Below are positions 16,317-25,471 of a DNA stretch of 64,000 nt, piece by piece. The notes under the pieces were generated by a model that saw only the letters and a program-made list of their open reading frames with translations, made no database searches and had not been told where the DNA came from. A program made the translations under genes and the position numbers. This DNA is from Desulfonatronum thiodismutans. GTDB taxonomy: Bacteria > Desulfobacterota > Desulfovibrionia > Desulfovibrionales > Desulfonatronaceae. Position 1 is the stretch's first letter; the number at the start of each line of letters is the position of its first letter. Location: assembly GCF_000717475.1 (NCBI RefSeq), contig NZ_JPIK01000028.1, positions 1 through 64,000 of the forward strand. Reading direction: 5' to 3'.

Positions 16317-17600
16317 CTACCGAGCCCTGCTTTCAGCGCCACCTCGGGACCGACCCTGGGAGTAGCCCTGGGACTGGCCCTGGGACATCCCACGCGACGT
16401 ACCGGACCGACCGTATGTCGATCGGCTCTGGCGGGGACGCTCCCGGTCCCGGTCCGGCTCCACGCTGCCGGGCGCGGCGTAGTCGAAGCCTTCCAGGGTT
16501 CGTCGTTCGATCTTTCCACCGAACTTGCGCTCAATGGCCCGGACCTGCTCGTCGTCCTCACGGGTGACCAGGGACAGGGCTTCGCCTGTGCGCTCGGCCC
16601 GACCGGTGCGGCCGATGCGATGGGTGTAGCTCTCGGTGGTGTCCGGCATGTCGAAGTTGATCACGTGGGTGATCCGTTCGCAGTCAATGCCCCGGGAGGC
16701 GATGTCCGTGGCCACCATGATCGTGTACTTGCCGGTGCGTAGGCCGGTCATGGCCTCCTGACGGCGATTCTGGGACATGTTGCCCTGCAGGAACGTGGCG
16801 GCCCAGCCCTTGCCCTCCAGCTTTCTGGCCAGGGATTTGGCCCGGTGCTTGGTCCGGGTGAAGACCAGCATGGTTTCGTGGTCCGTGGACCGCAGCAGTT
16901 CTTCCAGCAGCCCGGCCTTGAGATGGCCCGGCACGGGATAAAACGCATGGGAGATGGACGCCTTGCGGTCCGTGATCTCGGCCTTCACCTCCACCGGGTC
17001 ACGCAGGTATTCCCTGGTCAGCTTCCGGATCTCATCGGGCATGGTCGCGGAAAAAAGCATGGTCTGGCGCTTGCCGGGCAACCGGGAAACGATGCGCCGG
17101 ATGTCCGGGGCAAAGCCCATGTCCAGCATCCGGTCCGCCTCGTCCAGAACCAGGGTGTCCACCTTGGACAGATCCACCAGCTTCTGATTCATCAGGTCCA
17201 GCAAGCGACCAGGGCAGGCCGTGACGATGGTCGCCCGGCTCAGGCTCTTGACCTGGGGGTTCTGGCTCACGCCGCCGAAGACCGCGGCGCAACGCATCCC
17301 GGTTTCAGCGCCCAATTCCACGAAGTTCTCATGGATCTGCACGGCCAGTTCCCTGGTCGGGGCCAGAACCAAAACTCGGACCGGTCCCTGTTTGGCAACA
17401 TCCAGGGCGAGCAGTTTTTGTAAAATGGGTAAGGCAAAGGCAGCGGTCTTGCCCGTGCCGGTCTGAGCCAGACCGAGAACGTCCCGCCCTTCCAGCAACG
17501 GCGGAATGGCCTGGATCTGGATGGGGGTCGGGATCTGGTAACCGGCGCGAGAAACGCCGACCATGATGCGCTTATCCAGCGCAAATGATTCAAAATTCAC
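16317..17600 (-). CDS. DEAD-box RNA helicase, RhlE-like
   Basis: This ATP-dependent RNA helicase has the full motif set: the Q motif before IPTPIQIQAIPPLL, Walker A AQTGTGKTAAF, DEAD in VLDEADRMLDMGF, SAT in FSATMPDEIR, and the C-terminal THRIGRTGR. The C-terminal tail is low-complexity, rich in Ser, Gly, Arg and Gln, as in RhlE-type enzymes. The start is taken as GTG at 17600 (VNFESFALDKRIM), with GGAG 5 bases upstream; the frame stays open to 17912 but that part has no homology-like content. Roles in cold adaptation, ribosome assembly or RNA decay are known for the family; the target here is unknown. Confidence 0.92.
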   Translation of the reverse strand: MNFESFALDKRIMVGVSRAGYQIPTPIQIQAIPPLLEGRDVLGLAQTGTGKTAAFALPILQKLLALDVAKQGPVRVLVLAPTRELAVQIHENFVELGAETGMRCAAVFGGVSQNPQVKSLSRATIVTACPGRLLDLMNQKLVDLSKVDTLVLDEADRMLDMGFAPDIRRIVSRLPGKRQTMLFSATMPDEIRKLTREYLRDPVEVKAEITDRKASISHAFYPVPGHLKAGLLEELLRSTDHETMLVFTRTKHRAKSLARKLEGKGWAATFLQGNMSQNRRQEAMTGLRTGKYTIMVATDIASRGIDCERITHVINFDMPDTTESYTHRIGRTGRAERTGEALSLVTREDDEQVRAIERKFGGKIERRTLEGFDYAAPGSVEPDRDRERPRQSRSTYGRSGTSRGMSQGQSQGYSQGRSRGGAESRAR

Positions 17601-18140
17601 AATAACTCCAAAAAATATAGATGAAAATCCGCAAAACGGCGTGATACGGACTGCGTGCCGAAACTTCGGCGAGGTATGGGAAAGCTCTGGGCTCGAGAAT
17701 TCGTTCGGGCTGGACTCTGACCGGCGAGAGGGGGCCGATGGAGGAGACGAAGGAAGGGGCTCAATTCCAATCACGCAAGAGCAAGGCCGGACAATATCCA
17801 CTTTTCGAAGAAAGTAAAGCGATTCGACGGCACACGTCCATAAACACGTATTTTCCAGCCCGGAAGTCGTCTCACTCCAGCCAGGACATTTTTGGTCTCG
17901 AAGCACGGGCACTCTGGATCGATTTCGATTTCGATTGATGCTGTCTCCGACGGGAAGCCGGCATCGAGATACTTCGATCTTTCCGGCATCCGCTCCCCTT
18001 GCCCGGCACGCGGTCCTTTTGTAAGGAAGCTCAAGGAAACTTCAGACGCGATCCCTTTTTCCGTTTTCAACGTAAAATCCGCTCACTCCCGCCCCCGGCA
18101 CCCGCGACAAACCATTTTAACCAGAGAACGTGCTTTCACC
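17601..18140. other. Intergenic region between divergent genes
   Basis: These 540 bases separate the helicase (leftward) from the GNAT-nitrilase gene (rightward) and must hold both promoters; none is clear enough to name. The one distinctive item is a short CGATTT hexamer run at 17917-17940 (GATCGATTTCGATTTCGATT), the same unit as the larger structure at 19717-19798 on the other side of the gene. No convincing small ORF was found. Confidence 0.5.
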
Positions 18141-19670
18141 ATGACAAAATCCGTCTCCCACAAACTGAACCTGCGCAACCTGCGCGTCGAGGACTACGCC
18201 GACGTCCGGGCCATGATGCAGCGGGTCTATCGAACCGTGGATACCCCTTGGGAAAAATCCCAGATCGAGGCCATGATCCACCGGTTTCCCGAAGGCCAGA
18301 TCTGCATCGAGGACAAGGGCCGGGCCGTGGCCGTGGCTCTGACCATGATGATCGACTACGCGGACTATATCGGCAAGCACACCTACATGCAGGTGGTGGG
18401 CGACGGCACCCTGTCCAACCATGACCCCGAGGGGGACTACCTCTACGGCATCGAGATCATCGTCGACCCCGAATACCAGGGCATGCGCCTGGGCCGCAGG
18501 CTGTACGACGCCCGCAAGGAACTCTGCGAAAAGCTGAATGTGCGGGGAATTATCGTCGGCGGACGGATTCCGGGATACCGCAAATTCAAGGACGAAATCA
18601 CCCCCCAGGAATACATCAACCGGGTCAAGCGCAAGGAAATCTACGACCCGGTGCTCTCCTTCCAGCTCTCCAACGACTTCCACATCAAGCGTCTGCTTAA
18701 GAACTACTACCCCACGGATCACCAGTCCGAGGGCAACGCCGTGCTCCTGGAGTGGAACAACATCTATTACGAGGCCAAGACCCGGCTCATCGGCGGACGC
18801 AAGACCGTGGTCCGGCTGGGCGCGGTCCAGTGGCAGATGCGCCGCTTCGCGTCCTTCGAGGATTTCCAGCAGCAGGTGGAGTTCTTCGTGGACACGGTTT
18901 CGGACTACGGCACGGACCTGGTCCTGTTTCCGGAACTGTTCAACGCCCCGCTGATCGCCCAGTACGAGGACGAGAGCCCGCCCGAGGCCATGCGTCGGCT
19001 GGGCGAATACACCGAGGTGCTGCGCGAGGAACTGATGCGCCTGGCCCTGACCTACAACATCAACATCGTCAGCGGGTCGGTGCCGGAGTATCGGGATCAC
19101 AAACTGTACAACGTCTCTTTTCTCTGTCGCCGGGACGGGACCTGGGACGCCCAATACAAGCTGCACATCACGCCCGAGGAGAATCGCTCCTGGGGTCTGA
19201 CCGGCGGCGAGGCGCTGAAGACCTTTGACACGGACATCGGCCGGATCGGCATCCTGATCTGCTACGACATCGAATTCCCGGAGCTGGCCCGGCTGCTGGT
19301 GGAGCGCGGCGCGAACATTCTCCTGGTCCCCTTCTGGACGGACACCAAGAACGCCTACCTGCGGGTGCGCCTTTGCGCCCAGGCCCGGGCCATCGAGAAC
19401 GAATGCTACGTGGTCATCTCCGGCAGCGTGGGCAACATTCCCAAGGTGGAAACCATGGGCATCCAGTATTCCCAGTCCGCCATCTTCACCCCCTCGGACT
19501 TCGCCTTTCCCCACGACGCCATTGCCGCGGAAACCACCCCGAACACGGAAACCACCCTGATCACGGACGTGGACCTGGACCTGCTCAAGGAACTGCGCCG
19601 CCAGGGCAGCGTGCGAAACATGAAGAGCCGACGGCGGGACCTCTACCGGCTGAAGTGGATCGGCCATTGA
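18141..19670 (+). CDS. GNAT acetyltransferase-carbon-nitrogen hydrolase fusion
   Basis: Residues about 8-215 form a GNAT N-acetyltransferase-like domain (NLRVEDYADVRAMM; acetyl-CoA-binding PEYQGMRLGRRLYDARK). Residues about 222-500 form a nitrilase-superfamily amidohydrolase with the Glu-Lys-Cys triad: E in LFPELFNAP, K in YKLHITPEE, and C in ICYDIEFPE. Related fused proteins are widespread and annotated as amidohydrolases with an acetyltransferase domain; their substrate is not established. The ATG at 18141 starts the conserved region; upstream in-frame sequence to 17892 is intergenic. The stop lies inside a 13-base direct repeat (19662-19674). Confidence 0.88.
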   Translation: MTKSVSHKLNLRNLRVEDYADVRAMMQRVYRTVDTPWEKSQIEAMIHRFPEGQICIEDKGRAVAVALTMMIDYADYIGKHTYMQVVGDGTLSNHDPEGDYLYGIEIIVDPEYQGMRLGRRLYDARKELCEKLNVRGIIVGGRIPGYRKFKDEITPQEYINRVKRKEIYDPVLSFQLSNDFHIKRLLKNYYPTDHQSEGNAVLLEWNNIYYEAKTRLIGGRKTVVRLGAVQWQMRRFASFEDFQQQVEFFVDTVSDYGTDLVLFPELFNAPLIAQYEDESPPEAMRRLGEYTEVLREELMRLALTYNINIVSGSVPEYRDHKLYNVSFLCRRDGTWDAQYKLHITPEENRSWGLTGGEALKTFDTDIGRIGILICYDIEFPELARLLVERGANILLVPFWTDTKNAYLRVRLCAQARAIENECYVVISGSVGNIPKVETMGIQYSQSAIFTPSDFAFPHDAIAAETTPNTETTLITDVDLDLLKELRRQGSVRNMKSRRRDLYRLKWIGH

Positions 19671-19716
19671 TCCAGGGCGGATTTGTTCTCGATCCACGGG
19701 CGTTCTTCGGATCGGT

Positions 19717-19798
<82 letters not shown>

Positions 19799-19922
19799 AT
19801 GAGTGCTGGCCCTCCATGAGGGGATACTTTTCAGACCATGGCACCTGCGACATTGGAAGTATTGTGATTTTACAGAGATCAAATCCGTCCTGGCCATTGA
19901 TCCACGGCCCGCGACCCTTCCG

Positions 19923-21863
19923 ATGAAAACCCTGATCCTGGCTGAAAAGCCCTCCGCCGGGCGGGACCTGGCCCGGGTGCTCAAGATCGCCCCGGCCAAA
20001 GGCCGTTCTCCGGCCTATCTGGAGGACGAGCGCTACGTGGTGTCCTGGATGATCGGCCATCTGCTGGGCTACGCCTACCCCGGCGAGCAGAACCCGGCCT
20101 GGCTGAAATGGTCCTTCGCCACGCTGCCCATGTTTCCGGAGCGCTTCCTGCTCAAGGAACTGCCGAACACCGCCCGGCAGGTAGAAATCCTGCGCGGCCT
20201 GCTGGCCCGGGAGGACGTGGGCGAAATCATCGTGGCCACGGACGCGGGCCGGGAAGGCGAGCTGATCTTTCGCCACCTTTACGACCACCTGGGCTGTACC
20301 AAGCCCTTTCGCCGCTTGTGGATTCTGGACAACACCGACGCCGGAATCCGCAAGGCCTTCGCCGAACTGCAACCCGGGGGGCGCTTTGACAACCTGGCCG
20401 CCTCGGCCCGGGCCCGCTCGGAGTCCGACTGGCTGGTGGGCATGAACTTTTCCCGGGCCTACACCATCAAGGGCGGGGACAAATTCAGCATCGGCCGGGT
20501 CCAGACCCCGGTCCTGGCCCTGCTGGTCCATCGACGCAAGGCCGTGGACGCCTTTGTCTCCGAGCCCTTTTTCACCTGCACGGCCACGCTTTCCCCCCTT
20601 CCGCCCGCCCAGGGCGATCCCTTCCCGGCCCAGGTCCTGGCCCCGCCGGATTTCACCGGCGACCGCTTCAAAACCAAGCAGGAAGCCCAGGACCAAGCCA
20701 CCAAGGTGGACGGCCTGGACGGAGTGGTCGCGACCCTGGAGCAAAAGGACGTGGTCATCGCCCCTCCCCTGCTCTACGACCTGACCGCGCTGCAGAAGGA
20801 AGCCAACGCCAAATACGGTTTTTCGGCCAAACAGACCCTGGACATGGCCCAGAAGCTCTACGAGGCGGAAAAGGTGATCACCTATCCGCGTACGGACAGC
20901 CGATACATCACCCAGGAAATCTTCAAGGAAATGGACCAGCGTCTGGCCGCCCTGCCCAAAGGCTACAAGCCCCTGACCGACCTGGCCCTGGAGCGCCTGA
21001 AAACCCACAAAACCTTTGCCTGCGTCAACGACGCCAAGGTCACGGACCACTACGCCATCCTGCCCACGGGCAAGACGCCCTCCTCGGGCATGGATCAGCG
21101 CCTGAAACAGATCTACGACCTGGTGGCCCGGCGGCTCATCGCCGCGTTCCTGCCCGCGGCCAAGGTCCGCAACACGAAAATGCTCCTGGACGTGCATGGG
21201 CAAAAGCTCCAGGCCGCGGGCAAGGTCTTCCTGGATTCCGGCTGGCTGGTGGCCGAACCCTGGCGCAAGGGCGACGACGTGGTCCTCCCGGCCCTGGAGC
21301 AAGGCAGCCCGCTCCATGTGGACGCCACCGAGGTCAAGGCCAGCAAGACAAAGCCCCCTTCTCATTTTACGGAAAAGACCCTCCTGGCGGCCATGGAACG
21401 GGGGGATTTTGAAACGCCGGGGCCGCAAGCGGACGACCACGCTTCGAGCAATGGACACAGCGAAGGCGAAACCGGCCGGGAAACCGCGCTGAACTCCATC
21501 ATGGGCCTGGAGGACCAATCCCGTCCCGCCCCGGCCGTGGGCATTGGCCGGCCCTCCACCCGGGCCGCGATCATCGAACTGCTGGTGGAGCGCGGCTACG
21601 TCCGCCGGGACAAGAAGCGCCTCATCGCCACGGAGACCGGGATCACCCTGATCGACTTCGTGGAATCCACCGTGCCCCAGCTCACCTCGGCCAAGATCAC
21701 CCATGTCTGGGAAAAGGCCCTGGAGAACATCGCCCAGGGCCGGGACGATCCCCGGGAATTCATCGCCCGGATCAAACAGTTCACCACCCAAGGCATCCAA
21801 ATCATGGCCCGCCAACCCACCCGCCCCCGCGTCGCCCGCCCAAATGCTCCCTCTCCAGGATAG
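19923..21863 (+). CDS. topB: DNA topoisomerase III
   Basis: This is a type IA topoisomerase that relaxes and decatenates DNA through a 5'-phosphotyrosine link. The N-terminal TOPRIM domain starts MKTLILAEKPSAGRDLARVL and continues with ATDAGREGELIFRHLYDH. The catalytic tyrosine is Y321 in ITYPRTDSRYI. GIGRPSTRAAIIELL is the conserved segment near the C-terminal side of the core. At 646 residues it lacks the C-terminal zinc fingers of topoisomerase I, as expected for TopB. The ATG at 19923 is chosen because the family N-terminus starts there; the frame extends upstream to 19803 without homology. Confidence 0.92.
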   Translation: MKTLILAEKPSAGRDLARVLKIAPAKGRSPAYLEDERYVVSWMIGHLLGYAYPGEQNPAWLKWSFATLPMFPERFLLKELPNTARQVEILRGLLAREDVGEIIVATDAGREGELIFRHLYDHLGCTKPFRRLWILDNTDAGIRKAFAELQPGGRFDNLAASARARSESDWLVGMNFSRAYTIKGGDKFSIGRVQTPVLALLVHRRKAVDAFVSEPFFTCTATLSPLPPAQGDPFPAQVLAPPDFTGDRFKTKQEAQDQATKVDGLDGVVATLEQKDVVIAPPLLYDLTALQKEANAKYGFSAKQTLDMAQKLYEAEKVITYPRTDSRYITQEIFKEMDQRLAALPKGYKPLTDLALERLKTHKTFACVNDAKVTDHYAILPTGKTPSSGMDQRLKQIYDLVARRLIAAFLPAAKVRNTKMLLDVHGQKLQAAGKVFLDSGWLVAEPWRKGDDVVLPALEQGSPLHVDATEVKASKTKPPSHFTEKTLLAAMERGDFETPGPQADDHASSNGHSEGETGRETALNSIMGLEDQSRPAPAVGIGRPSTRAAIIELLVERGYVRRDKKRLIATETGITLIDFVESTVPQLTSAKITHVWEKALENIAQGRDDPREFIARIKQFTTQGIQIMARQPTRPRVARPNAPSPG

Positions 21864-22345
21864 AAATGGATAACCGCACGCACGCGCCCCAGTTCGTCCA
21901 TTTCATCCAAAAAAATCAATCCGCTTTTCCCGCCCCTCTCCCCCCGCAAGGACATGACCAAAATCCCTTGCCATGGCCTTGCGCATTCATTACACACCTT
22001 TCAAAAATGGCAAGTCGTCATTTCCGACCGCTAAAAGAATTCGTTTTTACTTCCTCTCAGGCTAGTATCCACGCGGATAAAAGTTCATCGAACATGCCTG
22101 GGTCGACCTGGTCTTGAACTCTGATAATGCGGCTGTGCGTGTTTTTTTTGTTGCGAAGCGTTGACAAATGGCCGCTTTGCCATTTATTCGCCTCCCTGAA
22201 GCTACATTTTTGTATCATCAATAAAAAATTGATTGTCATTTTAGAGCAAATTGAAAAAAATTGTCATTTTTTTTGAACCCAGGTCCGCATCCGGACCGCG
22301 ATCCGGATGCCCATCTCTCCCCCTCTTGCCCCACGAGTAGAATCC
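21864..22345. other. Intergenic region before the glutamate synthase cluster
   Basis: These 482 bases become strongly AT-rich from about 22130, with runs of T and A, as expected for a promoter region. TTGACA at 22161-22166 and TTATTC 17 bases later form a possible sigma-70 promoter. The spacer contains the perfect inverted repeat described at 22166-22185. No small ORF with a good ribosome site and no RNA gene was recognised. Confidence 0.5.
22166..22185 (+). promoter_or_regulatory. Candidate operator over the glutamate synthase promoter
   Basis: AAATGGC and GCCATTT are perfect 7-base arms separated by CGCTTT. They overlap the spacer between a TTGACA (-35, 22161) and a weak TTATTC (-10), which is where a repressor would block transcription of the genes starting at 22346. 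Confidence 0.4.
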
Positions 22346-23476
22346 ATGTGCCGATTGTTCTCCCTGACCAGCTCCGTCCCCATCTCCCCGATGCGGGCCA
22401 TCGAGGCGCTGGACGTGATGAAGGAAGGTCATGACGGTTCGGGGATCGGTCTGTTTCTGACCGACCTGGCCGGTCCCTTCCAGGACTGCAAGCACCTGCC
22501 CATCCTTTCCGGCATCTTCACCCATGCGGGTCTGCGCCGGATGGAGGAGTTCATGTCCAGCCAGGGCTTTACGCCCAAATTTCGACTGACCCTGGAGGCC
22601 GAGGAAACCCCGCCTCCGGGCACCCCGAAGCGCGACGTCTATCTGTCCCAGGTCTTTGAACCGCCCTCGGCCTGGGCCGATCTGGCCCCGGCCGTGCGCG
22701 AACAGGAACTGACCAAGACCCGCCTGGCCCTGCGCCACATGGGCCAGGCCGAGGAGGACATCGTTGTCTTCAGCTTCTGGCCGGACGTGCTGATGATCAA
22801 GGAAGTGGGCGATCCCATGGAGATTGGCGATTATCTGGGCCTGGACCGGGAAGAGGTTTATGCCGGGCGGATTCTGGCCCAGGGTCGGCAAAACACCAAC
22901 TACGGGATCAATCTCTACGCCTGCCACCCCTTTTTCATCCAGGGCGTCTCCACCATGACCAACGGAGAGAACACGGCCTTCGTGCCCATCAAGGAATACC
23001 TGGGCAGCCAGGGCGTGCCGGGCTATGAAGGCTACCAGTCCGATTCCGAGGTGTTCACCCATATCCTGCACTTCACCCTCAAGGGCCTCGGCCTGAGCCT
23101 GGAAGCCTACAAGCACGTGATCACCCCGCTCCAGGACGACGACCTGGAATCCCATCCGGACCGGGACTTCCTGCACACCATGAAGCAGGCCTGCCGCCGA
23201 CTAATCATCGACGGCCCGAACTGCGTCATCGGCTGCCTGCCGGACAAGACCATGTTCATGGTCCAGGACCGCAAGAAATTGCGGCCCGGCATCGTCGGCG
23301 GACGGCCCGGCCTGTTCGCCTTTTCCTCCGAGGCCTGCGGCCTGGACGCGGCCATTCCGGATCGCGACAAGTCTAAGGATTTTCAACCCATGCACCTTGA
23401 CACGGCCATTGTTTCGCCGGACTGTCAGGAGGTACGTATATGCCGGCAAACACAGCCGTTACCCCGTCAACATTAA
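22346..23476 (+). CDS. Glutamate synthase, glutamine amidotransferase (class II) subunit
   Basis: This stand-alone N-terminal domain of glutamate synthase releases ammonia from glutamine. The mature nucleophile is Cys2 (MCRLFSLTS), followed by HDGSGIGLFL and TNYGINLYACHPFF, typical class II glutaminase segments. At 376 residues it corresponds to the first of the three pieces into which archaeal-type glutamate synthases are split. The ATG at 22346 is fixed by the need for Cys at position 2; upstream in-frame ATG 22307 would bury it. It overlaps the next gene by 37 bases in another frame, so the two are co-translated. Confidence 0.88.
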   Translation: MCRLFSLTSSVPISPMRAIEALDVMKEGHDGSGIGLFLTDLAGPFQDCKHLPILSGIFTHAGLRRMEEFMSSQGFTPKFRLTLEAEETPPPGTPKRDVYLSQVFEPPSAWADLAPAVREQELTKTRLALRHMGQAEEDIVVFSFWPDVLMIKEVGDPMEIGDYLGLDREEVYAGRILAQGRQNTNYGINLYACHPFFIQGVSTMTNGENTAFVPIKEYLGSQGVPGYEGYQSDSEVFTHILHFTLKGLGLSLEAYKHVITPLQDDDLESHPDRDFLHTMKQACRRLIIDGPNCVIGCLPDKTMFMVQDRKKLRPGIVGGRPGLFAFSSEACGLDAAIPDRDKSKDFQPMHLDTAIVSPDCQEVRICRQTQPLPRQH

Positions 23477-25113
23477 GCCAGCGGGATCTGCCCTGGCAGA
23501 TCGACTGGGACATCCAGACCTGCACCTTGTGCGGGCGATGTACAGCGGTCTGCCCGGTGAACGCCATCGAGTTCGGGACGTTCCGCAAGCGGACCATCTT
23601 CACCCCGCCCCTGGGCCTGCTGGACAAACGGACCTCTGACAAGCCCTCCGGTCAACAGGACAGGCCCTCGTCCACCTCCAGCATCTACTACGGCATCCGC
23701 CAGCGCACGGACCCGGCCTATGCCTGCATCGGCTGCGCCATGTGCAACATGGTCTGCCCGAACAACGCCATCAAGCCCCACAAGTCCGAATCCACGGACC
23801 TGCTCCGCTTCCACCGCGACCGGGGCGGCCAGCCCAGAACCCGGGGCGGTCGACGCAATGCCGGGGACAGCGTCCTGGACCAGATCAAGTTCATGCGCAT
23901 TTCCATGCTCACCGACCCAGCCCTGGACGCCGGACGCCACGAATTCGAGCTGCGCACCCTGATCGGACGCATCCTGCCCCCGGCCGAGGCCCTCAAAACC
24001 CAACGGGAAAACGGCTGGATGCCGCCGGTGCGGGAAATCTATCCGTTGATGATCGGCTCCATGAGCTTCGGCGCGCTCTCCCCGAACATGTGGGAGGGAT
24101 TGCAGATGGGCGTGGCCTACCTCAACGAGGAACTGGGCATGCCTGTCAGGATGTGCACCGGCGAGGGCGGCTGTCCGCCCCGGCTGCTGCGCTCCCGATT
24201 CCTGAAATACGTGATTTTGCAGATCGCCAGCGGCTATTTCGGCTGGGACGAGATCGTCCACGCCATCCCGCACATGAAGGAAGACCCCTGCGCCGTGGAG
24301 ATCAAGTACGGCCAGGGCGCCAAGCCCGGGGACGGCGGACTGCTCCAGTGGCACAAGGTCAACCAGCTCATCGCCGCCATCCGCGGCGTGCCGCCCGGGG
24401 TCAGCCTGCCCAGTCCGCCCACGCACCAGACCAAGTACTCCATCGAGGAGGCCGTGGCCAAGATGATCCAGTCCATGAGCATGGCCTGGGGCTTCCGGGT
24501 GCCGGTCTACCCGAAGATTTCGGCCTCCAGCACCTCCCTGGCCGTACTGAACAACCTGACCCGCAACCCCTACGCCGCGGGCTTGGCCATTGACGGCGAG
24601 GACGGCGGCACCGGCGCGGCCTACAACGTGTCCATGAACCACATGGGCCACCCCATCGCCTCCAATCTGCGGGACTGCTATCTGAACTTGGTCAAACTGG
24701 GCAAACAGAACGAGCTGCCGATCATCGCCGGCGGAGGCACGGGCAAGAACGGGAACCTGGCGGCCAATGCCGCGGCCCTGATCATGCTCGGGGCCAGCGC
24801 GGTCCAGATCGGCAAGTACATCATGCAGGCCGCGGCCGGCTGCCTGGGCTCCGAGGGCGACCGCTGCAACATCTGCAACATCGGCCGCTGCCCCAAGGGC
24901 ATCACCTCCCAGGATCCGCGCCTGTACCGCCGCCTGGACCCGGAACAGGTGGCCGAGCGGGTGGTGGACGTGTACGTGGGCTTTGACACGGAACTGAAAA
25001 AAATCGTCGCGCCCCTGGGCCGTTCCACCTCCCTGCCCATCGGCATGTCCGACGCCCTGGGCATCGCGGACCGGGCCGCGGCGGAGCGGCTGCAGATCAA
25101 GTACGTGGTTTAG
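23440..25113 (+). CDS. Glutamate synthase, FMN-binding central subunit with two ferredoxin clusters
   Basis: This subunit makes glutamate from 2-oxoglutarate and ammonia at an FMN site. Residues about 20-110 carry two 4Fe-4S motifs (CTLCGRCTAVCPVNAIEFG and CIGCAMCNMVCPNNAI). The rest is the glutamate synthase FMN domain: MIGSMSFGALSP, CTGEGGCPP, VEIKYGQGAKPGDGG, GEDGGTGAAYN, IIAGGGTGKNG, and a cysteine cluster C-N-I-C-N-I-G-R-C near 480. AGGAGG 8 bases before the ATG at 23440 supports the start despite the overlap with the preceding gene. The stop at 25111-25113 touches an inverted-repeat element. Confidence 0.92.
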   Translation: MPANTAVTPSTLSQRDLPWQIDWDIQTCTLCGRCTAVCPVNAIEFGTFRKRTIFTPPLGLLDKRTSDKPSGQQDRPSSTSSIYYGIRQRTDPAYACIGCAMCNMVCPNNAIKPHKSESTDLLRFHRDRGGQPRTRGGRRNAGDSVLDQIKFMRISMLTDPALDAGRHEFELRTLIGRILPPAEALKTQRENGWMPPVREIYPLMIGSMSFGALSPNMWEGLQMGVAYLNEELGMPVRMCTGEGGCPPRLLRSRFLKYVILQIASGYFGWDEIVHAIPHMKEDPCAVEIKYGQGAKPGDGGLLQWHKVNQLIAAIRGVPPGVSLPSPPTHQTKYSIEEAVAKMIQSMSMAWGFRVPVYPKISASSTSLAVLNNLTRNPYAAGLAIDGEDGGTGAAYNVSMNHMGHPIASNLRDCYLNLVKLGKQNELPIIAGGGTGKNGNLAANAAALIMLGASAVQIGKYIMQAAAGCLGSEGDRCNICNIGRCPKGITSQDPRLYRRLDPEQVAERVVDVYVGFDTELKKIVAPLGRSTSLPIGMSDALGIADRAAAERLQIKYVV

Positions 25114-25241
25114 CGATGCCGCCCCAAAAAGCACGCCAGCTGCGTTGCTTCGGTTCGTTCCAGCCCTCACGTATGAACCAATACGCTTCAGTCTGGAACG
25201 AACCTCGCGCCTTGCCGTCGCACCTTTTGGGACGGCATCGC
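25113..25241. repeat. Inverted-repeat element, copy C (divergent stem, conserved loop)
   Basis: The outer arms GCGATGCCGCCCCAAAA and TTTTGGGACGGCATCGC pair with one mismatch. Inside them GGTTCGTTCCAG (25152-25163) and CTGGAACGAACC (25193-25204) form a perfect 12-base stem. The loop contains TCACGTATGAA, two bases, then AATACGCTTC: the same sequence as the loops of copies A and B read on the other strand, although the stems differ. The element starts at the stop codon of the FMN subunit gene. Confidence 0.75.
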
Positions 25242-25313
25242 GGGAATTCGCGTTTATCCATTCCGGGTTCCGTCGCAAAGACTGAACTGAATGTTGAAAA
25301 AGTCCTTATCCGG

Positions 25314-25438
25314 CAGTCCGTTCAAAAACCCTCAAGTGCAAGAAGCAAAAAAAGTTCAAGGTCGAAGCGTATTTATTCATACGTGAGAGTTTGAACTTTT
25401 TGCGGCGACGCAGCAATTGGGAGTTTTTCAACGGACTG
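25314..25438. repeat. Inverted-repeat element, copy A
   Basis: This 125-base palindromic element has ends CAGTCCGTTCAAAAAC and GTTTTTCAACGGACTG. An inner AAAAAGTTCAA (25349-25359) pairs with TTGAACTTTTT (25391-25401). It differs from copy B (36924-37047) at about four positions. Similarity continues some 30 bases to the left (ACTGAATGTTGAAAAAGTCC). It ends 34 bases before the start of the third glutamate synthase cistron. Confidence 0.85.
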
Positions 25439-25471
25439 TGAACCCCAAGCATATTTCAACGAGGCAGAGCA

